NCBI GenBank assembly: GCA_021030905.1
Contig: JAGFMI010000016.1
Location: 186,001-250,000, forward strand
DNA from: Pyrenula massariospora
Lineage: Eukaryota; Ascomycota; Eurotiomycetes; Pyrenulales; Pyrenulaceae
Direction: 5' to 3'
Length of the DNA stretch: 64,000 nucleotides
Below are positions 47,650 to 57,992 of the stretch, piece after piece (within the stretch, counting starts at the first letter, position 1; every line of letters begins with the position of its first letter). A model generated the notes under the pieces. The model saw only the letters and a program-made list of their open reading frames with translations, had not been told where the DNA came from and made no database searches. The position numbers and the translations under genes are program-made.

Positions 47650-48352
47650 ATGTCCTACGCCGACGCTGCTGCCAAAGGACCAAAGCAATCTCCTGAAGAA
47701 GTAGACTTCCCTTCCTTTTCTACCTAAAGATACCTCTGATAATCAGCATAGGCGTAAGCGAACCTCTAGACCTTTGCCAGCGATCCATTTCATCCCAAGC
47801 AAAAAACTAAACAAACCTCCCTTCCAGTCGAGCACCCAAACTCCCCTCCCTCGAACCCAGCGACTCTAACTCCGGCTCCCTCATCGACGTCGACGGCGAC
47901 AAAGTCCAAAGCGTCAGCTCCTCCTTCCACGACCAAGCAGTCAAGACCCGCACCCAGGCCGAGAGAATGGAACACGAAGCCGAGGACAAGGCGCGCAGCC
48001 ACGTCGACTCCGCCGCGAAAAAGACCGGTCTCAAAGACAAGAGCACTAGCGATAAGGCGCAGGACAAATTCACGTCTTACAAGGAGAACAGCGATAACCC
48101 TGTAGTAATTGCGAATACTGCTGTGATTGCCCTGGGGACTGCTGCGTTAGGCTTCGGCGCGTATCAGAAATATAGCGAGGGAAAGCTGGATTGGCCACTT
48201 GTTGGAACGGTAGCAGGCGCCGTTGGGGCATTTGCCGTCGCAGATTTCTTCCTCAGCTCGTGAGTGCTCTACATCCCGTTTAAGATGCCGTGTCCAAGAC
48301 ACTGACACTGCATCACAGTTGGCTATTCAAAAACAAGTATCCCACGAAATGA
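47650..48352 (+). CDS. OM14: Mitochondrial outer membrane protein OM14-like
   Basis: A 172-residue protein from exons 47650-47700, 47752-47753, 47828-48259 and 48319-48352. The N-terminus MSYADAAAKGPKQSPEE is followed by Ala and RAPKLPSLEP, the usual family lead. The middle is charged helix (QAERMEHEAEDKARSHVDSA). Two hydrophobic segments near the C-terminus (VVIANTAVIALGTAALGFGAY and VGTVAGAVGAFAVADFFLSS) and the end WLFKNKYPTK match the membrane part of OM14, an outer-membrane receptor for cytosolic ribosomes in yeast. The last intron uses GTGAGT at 48260. The join between exons 1 and 3 requires a 2-nt microexon, described separately. MIA40 lies next door, convergent. Confidence 0.85.
47752..47753 (+). 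other. Predicted 2-nt microexon (GC) in OM14
   Basis: Exon 1 ends in phase 0 at 47700 and the next coding frame, starting at 47828, needs phase 2. The dinucleotide between 47751 and 47754 is preceded by a good intron end (CTGAT branch, CATAG) and followed by GTAAGC, which opens a second intron with an ACTAAAC branch and TTCCAG end. Including GC gives EEA-RAPKLP, the expected family sequence. Direct joining of exon 1 to 47828 would break the frame. Introns are 51 and 74 nt. Confidence 0.6.
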
Positions 48353-48810
48353 GCCATGTGCATGGCGGCAGGGAATGAAGAAGAACGTTGGCTCTCTCCT
48401 CTTTAGCTTAGAATGTCACCATCCTCCACGTTTCCTCTCTTGATAGATACCACGCTTTTCTAATCTTAGTTGTTGTCCCGGGTTGTTGCTTTGAGACAGA
48501 ATTTGGAAGCATCATGACTACTATCAGTGCCAAATCCGAACGATAATTTCTCAATCCTCTTCTACACACATATCGCAGCGTGACTGAACATGCAGCTTCA
48601 GTGCTACTCCACGCAGGGAATTCTCACACATGATACAATGTAGTAGTGGGGATCCCTCATTTCATTTCAATGCAGTATAGTACACTTCTCACCTCCAGCG
48701 AAAACCCGAAAATAGTTTTTCCCCATTTATGCCCGAGCTATGCGAACGAAAAAAAAAAGTATTGTAGCAAACACCCTTCCCTCTTTCTATGGCCTAGATA
48801 TCTCACGTCC
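48353..48810. other. Convergent spacer between OM14 and MIA40
   Basis: 3' ends of two genes. It includes an A-run near 48749-48758. No gene is seen. Confidence 0.5.
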
Positions 48811-49823
48811 TTATTTCTCCGGCTTATCCCCCGGTTTCGCGTCGCGCCCGTCATGCCACGCCTTGGGCATGAGCTCGAGGTCCTCGTCGAAGACTTCTGC
48901 CGATTTGGCGGCTTCCGGTTTCGCGGCCTTGGCCGCTTGGGTGGTGGGCTGGCCGGAGTGTGATGGCTCCGACGGTGGAGGTGGAGGTGACGGCGGAGCT
49001 CCCACCTCCCTCCTCTCCCTCTGCGGCGCTGCCGCCGGACTCTCTTCCAGCAACCTCTTCCCCCTCTGCCCCTCGCCCCCCTGAAGCCGCGCCCTCCGCT
49101 CCCTAACCTCCTCCTCGATTGCCCTCCTCTCCTGCCTTACTGCCTCGTCAATCTCTTCCTCCGGTACCTCCCCATCATCCATCAACTCCGCCGCATACAC
49201 ATCCGGATGCTCGCGGAAGCAGTCCTGCATCCCCTTGAACCGATCGATGCAGTCCATGCCCTTGGGCTCGTCGGTCGAGTAGACGAAGCAGCTGAAGGCG
49301 GCGCGGAATTCGTCGCCGCAGGGACCGTGCGCCATGCCGCCGAGGCAGGGGCAGTCCCAGTTGATCTCGCCGGTGATGGGGTTGAAGGCGCCTTCGCTGG
49401 AGGCTTCTTCGGTCAGCTCGGTGGGGTTGGCTGCTGCGTCGGGGGTGGTGGATGTGTGGTGGTCGGAGGGGGGGCCGGAGGGAGATTTTGGGGGTTCGAG
49501 GGAGGTGAGGGGGAGGGATGGGTCGTCGTTGGGGGTTGGCTGGTCGAGTAATGCTGTGATTTCGAGGCTGGGGTTAGCTGAAGCTCTGCGGGAGGAGTTG
49601 GGAAGGTGCCGTGATACATACAGGCGGGTTCTTCGGCGAAGACTGGGCTTGTGTTATAAAAGTAGACGCCTGCTCCTGCAATCCCCCATCTTACGGCACT
49701 GTTCTTCCAACTCCTCGACTTTTGGTGTGGAGGCGCTGTGCTTAGAAATCGCCGGCACGGAGGAGCTACACCGCGGGCTTGCCTGGAGAGACAACGTAGA
49801 GATCGTGAAGAGTGTCGAAACAT
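48811..49823 (-). CDS. MIA40: Mitochondrial intermembrane space import protein Mia40
   Basis: The oxidoreductase that receives Cys-rich proteins in the intermembrane space and introduces disulfides with Erv1. Exons 49823-49622 and 49577-48811, with a 44-nt intron, give 322 residues. The presequence ([20 protein letters not shown]) is followed by one hydrophobic anchor ([13 protein letters not shown]), as in fungal Mia40. The redox site is CPC in [17 protein letters not shown]. The twin CX9C pairs are [11 protein letters not shown] and [12 protein letters not shown] Pro/Glu-rich acidic tail follows. The linker between anchor and core is long and Pro-rich. The splice [15 protein letters not shown] was chosen because it keeps the frame into the CPC core. 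Confidence 0.93.
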
Positions 49824-50090
49824 CTTGGGAATGAATGAAAGTCGAGGGTATTATCGGAAGGCTCGATACATTGTCGGAGAAATGAAAGTAAAGGCTACCG
49901 AAAGAAGGGTGGGCAGGATTAATGACCTCAACCTCCAGCTTTTTTCTGAGAGTTTCTGATTGGCACTCGCCCCATGCAGGAACCTTCGGCTATAGATGCC
50001 GATTATGTCCATATCTAAGCTAACAGCTAAATTATGCCTCAAGCAAAAGAAGAATGCTTCTAGAGACTCATCGACCACCACTACGTTTTC
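49824..50090. other. Short tandem spacer upstream of MIA40
   Basis: 267 nt between the fusion-gene stop and the MIA40 start, both leftward. It must hold the MIA40 promoter. No clear motif. Confidence 0.4.
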
Positions 50091-53000
50091 TTAGCAGTCG
50101 GAAGACACAAGATCCGCATTCGCACAACTCTTGATCAGTCTCGCCCAGACAGCTGCGCTCTCAGGATCGTTCCCTCCACCCAGCGTTGCTTCATCACCGA
50201 TAATAATCACACCACTCTTTGCACGCGTCATGGCAACGTTCAGCCTTCTCATATCTTTCAAGAATCCCATCTCGCGGCCCTCATTGCACCTCACAGTCAC
50301 GAAGATTACGATATCCGCTTCCCTACCTTGATATCCGTCGATGCTAAAGACGTCGACATTTGGCATAGCTCGCTGCAGCAGCTCGATCTGCCGCGTGTAA
50401 GGGGTGAGAATGACGATTGACTGACCGTGCACTGGCTTTTGGGCGTCTTCGGTACTCATCAATAGCTTGTAGACTGCGCGACAGAGCACCGTTTGACCCT
50501 TGTTGCTCTTTGATTTGCGTCCTAGGTCCTCGGGCTCAGAGCACTGAAGGAAGACTTTTCGAGCCAGTCTATTGCCGGGTTGTATTTCAGGCCACGGGAA
50601 CTTCGATTTGGCTATCGGCCGGGTCTGTTCCGAAACGGCAGTCTTAAGGTCACTGTTGTAGAACTCCGCGGAGCTGAACTGACATATCTCTCCATGCATA
50701 CGGTACTGCGTGTCGAGCATGACTTTTTGCACATCCGGTCGGTCCTTTTCCAGGTAGAGGCGCTCGAAGAGCGAAACATCAAACCCGACGAGCTCAGCAT
50801 ATTGGCTAGTAGTGGCTCGGAGTTGGACATGGTCACCTACTAGCACTGCTCTTTCACATCCCTTGACCATCGGCACCAAACACATTGCTTCTGTCTGCTG
50901 TGAGGCTTCGTCGATCAACACAATCTCAAATTTCTCTCCCTGTAGTAATCCCAGGTTTGCTCCAATACATGTCGTGAAAACAAGGCGGGCTTCTTTGATC
51001 CGTCTTTGCGCCTTTCTTTTCGCTTCAGGATGTGCTCTCAGGTCTTTACCCATTATCGCGTCACACGTGTAGCTTTTTAAATCGCCAAGAACTTTACGAA
51101 CCTGGTATATCTTTATTAGTGGCGAACTGTACAGGATAAGGATAGCTTACGTCAGTCGACACACGAATAGGAGAGGTCTCGGTCTTCAAATGCACCTTTG
51201 CCTCTATGAACTTCCTGAGGATGTTATCGACTGCATTGTGGGTCGGTGCTGCAACCAAAATTCTCTTCTTCGGCTCTGAAACAAGCAGCTGCTGTAGGAT
51301 CTGGACCACTGTATGTGTCTTTCCAGTCCCAGGCGGCCCCCAGAGGAGACTCAACGCGCAGGTCATTGCGGCATTGAGCGCCCGGCTCTGGCTAGAGTTG
51401 AGTGAGCTGACTTGGTTGTATGGCAATTCTTTTCTGTCATGGGACAATTCCCTAAATGGATTGGATATTTGCGGGTAAAGCTTGCAGCAAGATTTTCCTT
51501 CAATCACGAGATCCGCAATAGCATCAATCATTGTTTTCGACGTGGTGAAGGAGCCGCAGTTCTTCAATTTCCAAGAGCAATCTTCAAAGTACATCGGCGG
51601 CCGCTGAAGGCAACGGAATCGAGCTACTCCACGCTCTGTCATTATCGCGATTGCGTCAATCGTCGGTAGTCGCTCTAATGGCCGATTCTGTGGCGGTGTT
51701 GCTGGTTTCAACTTGACGTGGTCTCCCAATTTTAATGAAAATGTTGATGGCGCGTCAATGCGCAATTTACATTCGAGAACTGTATCGGCTTCAGAGGATG
51801 AGTGAAAGGCCAAGGAAACAAGGTAGGGAGCAACCGCTTTAGATTCATTAGACTCGTTGAGGTACTCCAAAGCAATACCGAATAGCTGAAGTGCAGAATA
51901 TTCGATAGTGGTTGGGCTTCCGACAACCAGACGGCTCAAGTCTGGCTGAAGGTATTTCAAGAAAACATCGAGTGCAAATTCAATGGACGGAGCAGTCAGG
52001 GCAGTTATTTCAACCAGCTCAGAGAGTTGAGATATCTTCAAGGTCTTTAGCTCTGCTAGAGCTATCCCAAAGGGCCCAAGAACCAGGTCATCGGACACAT
52101 GAGCATGAAGCAGCAAGTTGAGAAGGACCTTCGTAAGTATGGTAGTAGATTGCTTCTCAAAGCAGCCTTCGGAAGATTTCCACGCATCGGATTGCAGAAG
52201 ATTCGTGGAAGCAAATGGAACTTTAGGGAGAAGTCGAAAAAGCTTTTCAAAGATATCGGGTCTTCCGAGGTTGTCTGTAGAGGAACAGCTGTACGCCAGA
52301 AGATGCTCGTAGATTTTCATAATTTTGACCCGCTGATTCCTGCTCAGCAGCCATGTTATGAGATCGTCCATCTCTTGCCGAGAAGATATAGACTCAAGAA
52401 TTTTCATGTCCTCATCTCGGACGATACTCGTGATGTATGCTGGTTCCTGCACCCAATTCTCGCAGCTGGGCTCCGGGACGGTAAAGTCACGAGGCTCTGT
52501 TTCATACAAGGGAATTCTCTGCTGTGTATCAACGTATTGTAGCCATAAGTCCACAGCACGGAGGGCCTTCATGTCACGATTACTTATCACGTATATCTCC
52601 TTGAGAACCTCAGCTATCAATGACTCACTAAGTAGTACTTTCACTTACCGCGCCTAGGATCCCTTGCCTGTTGACCCTTCCCATATGTCGAGATATTTCT
52701 CCTGAGATCTTTTGAAGGGCAACACTAGCCCTACATTCGTAATTCACTTTCGCGCTTATCGTAGCTTGCTGCTGCCGCCTTCGATCACCAATGCCTTTGA
52801 TATTGCGGTACGAACTATCGTCCAGGGGCCCACGAGTCAAATATATCCAGGTATTGCTTCGTTTCAGCTCATACAATTGAAAAGTAGACGAATCACAGTA
52901 GAGTCGGTAATTTTTCTTGGTTGGTGTAACTTGATATCGCGGAGAGGAGGAACCTTGTGAGTGAGGCATAGCAAAGACCCGCACAGCGGCGTCCACCGAG

Positions 53001-55371
53001 CATTCTTTCTGTCTCTCCAATTGCTGAGGTATATATATGGCAATACTCATTCTCTCATCTAGTTGCAAGATGACTAGCTTTTTGTGAAACAGTTCCAATG
53101 CTTGGCTAAGTCGAGCCAGAAAGGTCCCGGTCCGGTCGACTGCTGAGTCAAAGGTCCGTTTCCATCTCAAGCTTGGATGATCAAGCTGGAACGGAACCAA
53201 TTCATCTGGTTCTAGTATGCTAGAATGCATAAGGCCGTTCAGGATCTTGCTTGACGCTGCTTTTGTTAGCGGGACTACCGTCAGCGCCCATGCTTTCTCT
53301 GCGTCGCTTAACAAATTAAAGTCGAAATAGTCACAGAATATTCCAATGTCTTCATTGTTTTTTAAGCACCAGCGATGGACTAGCTTGAAGAGCTCAAACT
53401 CTGAAAATGATAGCTGGTCACGTGTAGTCAAGAGCCTAAGCGCACCGATTGAAAGATCTTCCATATTCGTCGGACGTTCAATCCGTGACTGTAAATATTC
53501 TCTTGAAGCATCGTGTAACTTGTCGAGTATGAACGGGGCATCCTGTTGGTTCGGTGGTAGGTCTCTGAAATGATCAGGTATCTTGACCCGATTGCCATCA
53601 ACGCACTGCGAAAATAGTCGATTCAGTTGTTGGCATTCAGGGCACATGGCTCCTTTCAAGCGAGCCCATTCAAGGAACAGATTTTTTATCTGACCTAAAG
53701 ATGACGTATTATATCCAGCAAAATATTTGACTCGATCGCTGTCCGTGATGGTGCTGAAGGAGACCGGTTCGGGTGGTGCTGGATAGCTTGCGGCATCTGC
53801 CATGATGCTAGGGACAATATCCATGTCCCAGCATACAAAGACTAGATATATCAGCACAGCATTAAGCTGAATATATAGTCCATCCAGTCAACTTACACTT
53901 GTCTCCGTCGAGGTCGCCTCCAGACATCATGTCAGCGCTCGGCCGCTTCCCTTGTGTGGGGAAAACAACACAGTCAACCAAGTGTGTCAGCTCTGACTTT
54001 TCTGCTAATTTGAACTTCTGCAGATCTCCAGGGTGTAGACAAGGGTTTCTCGTCACAAGAACATCCGCTCCCGTCAAGGTCCTCGGGTCGCCATCGTCTT
54101 CTGTGGTAATTCTCACAAAGCACTCTCCCGGTTTTAGAGTGTCGTAAGGGTCGCAGATCCCAAAAAGAAGTCTCGACTGTGGTATGAGAGTGCGCGATCG
54201 TTGTTCGCCCCGCTTATTTAGCATTTTTGCGTGCTCCTCCTTTACCAATTGACGAACTTTGCTTTGAACAGATTCAACACCATTGAGAAGCATACTTTCT
54301 GCGAGATCAGCGCGATTGCAAGAGCTGAGGTATTGGAATACTAGTCGAGGGTCCAGAGCCTCGACTTGAGAGAGATACTCTAGGTACTCATGTTGCTTTC
54401 GTAACAGAGTATCCTCGTGGATTCCGAGAGCTTGTAGCAGAAGAATGATTTCATCATTCAGAAAGCCGCAGGAATAGGGCTGAGCATAAGACATAAGCAT
54501 GGATAGAACTGGTCCCCGTAGATGTACGGCTCACCTTGGAATATTCAACGACCGACAAAGTCAAGTCTGTTGCGTCCTTGAATTTCCGCATTGAATCGCG
54601 GAACTGGGCAAGTATCTGGCCCTTCAGTGTGGGCTCGAGAGTCAAAACACCTTTATATCCACGGTACCGTATCTGAAAGACACTCGGTGTGTAACGCTTG
54701 TTGCGAAAGGATATTCTTGTCCGCTTGACTAGTTCCTTGGAAAGCAGGATCGAAATTAATCCACAACCGTCTGTGAAATTGTAGTCTTTATTCTGAATGT
54801 CTGGGATATCTTCGGAGCGATTTGGTGGTAGGCAGACACCCATTTCAGCAGTGGAAAACAGTAGCCCGATTCGTTTGGCTAATTTGGCAGCTGTCTTAAT
54901 CTTTGAAAAATCGCCTAAGCTGGATATTTTCCGGGAGATCTCTTCCTTCGGCGCCGCGAAAAGATAGCATGATCTGGACTTGAGTTGACTGTTGCTGTGG
55001 CCGTAGAAATTGTAAACAGTCCCATTGATTGATACGCCATTCTCTAAAACTTTCGTAATATATTCAGCGGACTCTCGGGACGATGCAGGCTCGTTAAGAT
55101 TATGCTCAGAACATAAACGTAAACGAAAATCTGAGAATGATATGAGGACAAACTTGTGTAGGGCATCAGCGGAAACGACTCGGTTAGGCTCGGATTTGAT
55201 CAATTTCAATGTGACGCTCTGCGTTTTTGCATTTGATACCACTGAGAGAAATTTGACAAATTGAGAAGGCTTGGAAGCCAATTCTGGACCAGGAACCGTA
55301 AACGACCAGGCGGTGTGCTGGCTTGTGATCTGTTCTACCACCAGCCATTCTGTTTCGCCTTTCCGTCTCAT
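50091..55371 (-). CDS. RNA-dependent RNA polymerase fused to a UPF1-like SF1 helicase
   Basis: Five exons (55371-54535, 54479-53897, 53841-52649, 52608-51151, 51101-50091) keep phase throughout and give 1693 residues. The first ~870 are a cellular RdRP of the RNA-silencing type: FTDGCGLIS, FQIRYRGYKGVLTLEP, CGFLNDEI, then the catalytic loop GGDLDGD (Asp codons 53901-53915) continuing across a splice to FFVCWDMDIVP. The last ~650 are an SF1 helicase: GPPGTGKTHT, APTHNAVDN, VLIDEASQQTE, LVGDHVQL, DTQYRMHGE, IDGYQGREADIVI and NVAMTRAK. A 40-nt intron joins the halves. In fission yeast RdRP and the helicase Hrr1 are separate subunits of one complex. The start is uncertain: the frame is open to about 55476 without ATG, and the N-terminus looks short for the family. 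Confidence 0.82.
52609..52648 (-). other. 40-nt intron at the polymerase-helicase junction
   Basis: The donor is a perfect GTAAGT; the acceptor GCTGAG is weak and the whole intron is only 40 nt. Removing it joins NRQGILGA to VLKEIYVISNRDMK in frame. If it stays in, translation stops after six more residues (VSESTT), leaving a complete polymerase without helicase. There is no room for an independent promoter between the two halves. Confidence 0.6.
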
Positions 55372-55653
55372 ATCTTTTGAGGGGGCGTCAGGATGGATGA
55401 CGAGGTTCTGAGTTTTGAACAACGGCTTGTGGTTTATCCTCGCGGTCGTGATTGTAAGATTCTCATGTTACACAAGATTCTGTAGGCTGCCTCCAAAACA
55501 ACCGACTAAGACTTATTAGCAACAAGATCAACAGTAAGGCATCGGTAAGTCAACTATGAGCCATGAACCAAAAATGCGAAATGAGCAACACTTTAGGCGC
55601 AGGTTTGACGTCTCAGGCGTTTCTAGGTCCCGTCGTTGATGACAGCTTGATCA
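55372..55653. promoter_or_regulatory. Short divergent promoter of RdRP-helicase and AAA_28 gene
   Basis: Only 282 nt separate the two proposed starts, so both promoters overlap or are shared. Part of the left side (to about 55476) stays open in the RdRP frame and could be coding or a leader exon. No CCAAT or TATA element is evident. Confidence 0.5.
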
Positions 55654-56364
55654 ATGAATATCTACGTGATTGGAGCCCAGAGTACAGGGAAAACAACTCT
55701 GGTGAACGCTCTGGCAGAACACTTCAAGCAGGATGAAAACCGTGCATGGCGTGGCAACATACTTGATGAGCCAAGGATAATCAAAGAAGTCGCTCGCGGC
55801 GTCCTGAAGAAACATGGCTTTACCGCTTTCGACATCACATCATCTAAGAAAAAGGCCCTCCAACTACAAGAGCTGATACTGCACGCGCAGTCCGAGGCGG
55901 AGCGAGCTATGGAGGGATCGTGGATCATATCCGACAGATCGGGTCTGGATCCTATCGTCTATGCTAAGGTGTATGTAGGCGAGAGCGCGGCGTCTGATCT
56001 TCTCCGGTCGGCTGCTTGGAGGTCGCTGCGACTTGGAGACGGACTATTTGTTGTCTGCGAAGCAGGGAGTGATTGGCTTTTGGACGATGGTATTAGGCTG
56101 ATGCCAACCGACAGAGAAGACTGGTTGGCGTTCCATGACACTTTCTGTGATGTGTTACGCGATCTGGGTATCGACTTCCGGGTCATCAGCAAGAAAACAA
56201 GTGTAACGGAAAGAGTACAATTGGTGTCTCGCTGGTGGCGAGAACGCGAGAACGGAGAACAGGCCAAACATCGACATGGAAATGAAGTCATCATGGACGA
56301 GAAAGAGATGAAATCCCAATTGTTCGGGAGTCAACAAAGTTTAAGTTTGTGCGACGAGCGATAG
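55654..56364 (+). CDS. P-loop NTPase/kinase, AAA_28-like
   Basis: A 236-residue single-exon protein. It opens directly with a Walker A motif, MNIYVIGAQSTGKTTLVNAL. WIISDRSGLDPIVYA sits where NadR-like and thymidylate-kinase-like P-loop proteins have their second Asp. The C-terminal part (DRVQL-like ERVQLVSRWW) is helical and charged. This matches the AAA_28 group, small NTPases or kinases frequent in fungi with no firm substrate. It is divergent from the RdRP-helicase gene across 282 nt, so it may be co-expressed, but no functional link is established. Confidence 0.8.
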   Translation: MNIYVIGAQSTGKTTLVNALAEHFKQDENRAWRGNILDEPRIIKEVARGVLKKHGFTAFDITSSKKKALQLQELILHAQSEAERAMEGSWIISDRSGLDPIVYAKVYVGESAASDLLRSAAWRSLRLGDGLFVVCEAGSDWLLDDGIRLMPTDREDWLAFHDTFCDVLRDLGIDFRVISKKTSVTERVQLVSRWWRERENGEQAKHRHGNEVIMDEKEMKSQLFGSQQSLSLCDER

Positions 56365-56702
56365 AATGAGTAGATAGTGCCACTGGCTTTCCTCCGACTT
56401 AGCTAGCTTTGGAATCACTCTATAATGGCGTTATCATCGACGCGGCAATCAGACGTCATCAAATAATGCTATGGACATTTGAATCCATCAGTGTAAAGAA
56501 TTCTCATCGTAAGAATCAAAAGGTAAGACGAGAGGCATACTTCTCCTTCGAAATTCCGTCCGGGTCTTTACTCTCCATATTTTGCACACAGCTATTCATC
56601 ATTCAAAGAATATGTGGTTTTGCGCACAGTATTTTTGTAATCATTCGAGTCATCGTATTGTCTTAGACACCTGCGCAGCTGAGATTTCCCTTGACGCCTG
56701 GA
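56365..56702. other. Spacer before the thiamine pyrophosphokinase gene
   Basis: 338 nt between two rightward genes. It holds the 3' end of the NTPase gene and the promoter of the kinase. No distinct element was seen. Confidence 0.4.
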
Positions 56703-57682
56703 ATGGAATACATTCTCTCTCACGTTTTCAATACATCAGTCGAAGGGATCTCTTACGCTGTTGTTCTCTTAAATCAGCCTATCAACGAGCCCGCTTTTGA
56801 TGCAATAAGCAAGAAGGGTGAGTTTGCACTAGACCCCAGTTCTCCTTTATTGATTGTATATACTATACTAAGCCATACCAGCGAACACGATTCTTTGCGC
56901 TGATGGTGGAGCGAACCGGCTCTATGACCTTTCGCAGCGTCGAAACGACCAAAATATGGTACGTAGGGATAATGCTCAACCCTTTCCCTGTCCTCTATGG
57001 TTTCCATCGTTGTTCCACCTCACCCACCAAAACCGCCTGTACCCGACTCTTTTGAGCCTTCCTTCTACCAAGGACGAACCTGTCTCACTTCCTCCAGCTC
57101 CCAACCGCCATAATCGGCGACCTCGACTCCATCTCCCCCCACGTCAAGGTACACTACGCTTCCCACTCCATCCCCATAATCGAAGACCCCGACCAATACA
57201 GCACCGACTTCACCAAGTGCCTCAAGCATCTCCGCCGCAACTCCGCCGCGCCAACATCCGTCATTGCCTTCGGCGGCCTGGAAGGCCGCATCGACCAGGG
57301 TCTCTCCCAGCTACACCATCTTTTCCTCGCCATTGAGGATAACAGCCTGCTACACGCAGAAGCGCAGATCTTCCTCCTCTCCTCGCAGTCTCTGTCCTTT
57401 CCGCTCCGAAAAGGGCGGAACACTATTAACCTCGGCTCCTCTACTTTAAGCCTCTTCGGCCGTAACGTCGGCATCATCCCCCTCACCGGCCCCGCGGTCA
57501 TAAGTACGCACGGTCTCGAGTGGGACGTCAAGGACTGGCCAACGAGTATGGGCGGGCAAGTCAGTACAAGCAACCACTGGCGATGGGGGAACGGGGAAGG
57601 CGGTGGGGAGGTGATTGTAGACACTGATCGAGAGGTGCTGTTTACGGTTGAGCTGGACGAGAGATTGTGCAGCAAAAGATAA
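56703..57682 (+). CDS. THI80: Thiamine pyrophosphokinase
   Basis: Transfers pyrophosphate from ATP to thiamine, forming the cofactor thiamine diphosphate. Exons 56703-56817, 56882-56958 and 57098-57682 give 258 residues. Motifs are YAVVLLNQPIN, TILCADGGANRLYD (across the first splice), AIIGDLDSISP (across the second), YSTDFTKCLKHL, AFGGLEGRIDQGLSQLHHL, GIIPLTGPAVISTHGLEWD and the terminal substrate-binding segment. Asp residues of DGGAN, GDLDS and STDF are kept. The second intron is 139 nt. The start at 56703 gives MEYILSHVF; a longer N-terminus from another exon cannot be excluded. Confidence 0.93.
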
Positions 57683-57992
57683 ATCTGCAGAGCCGGTGTT
57701 CTACTCGTGAGGACAGATCTTTGATGAAACTCGGACTTGTATTATGCGACGAAACTGTCTACACAGATATTTGAAGCATTTGATTTTCAGCAGAATTTAG
57801 GTTGAACCGGATATGGATTCCCTATGCCCGATATCAACGGCTTTTACACCATACAATAATACAGCAGAGGGTTGTCCGGCCGCTTTGGCAGCAAAAGACA
57901 GAATGCCCGGCTACTTGAAAATCATGTTGAATAATGCTCTAATGAATTGGAGATTACGCCGGAATTGGTGGATTCCAGGGAAGACAAGGCCT
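57683..57992. other. Convergent spacer
   Basis: 310 nt between the kinase stop and the SDR stop. 3' ends only; nothing else seen. Confidence 0.5.

Noticed and set aside
50091-55371. Integrated RNA-virus polymerase
   Set aside because: The DLDGD loop and flanking blocks are those of cellular RNA-silencing RdRPs, and the gene has spliced introns and a host helicase domain.
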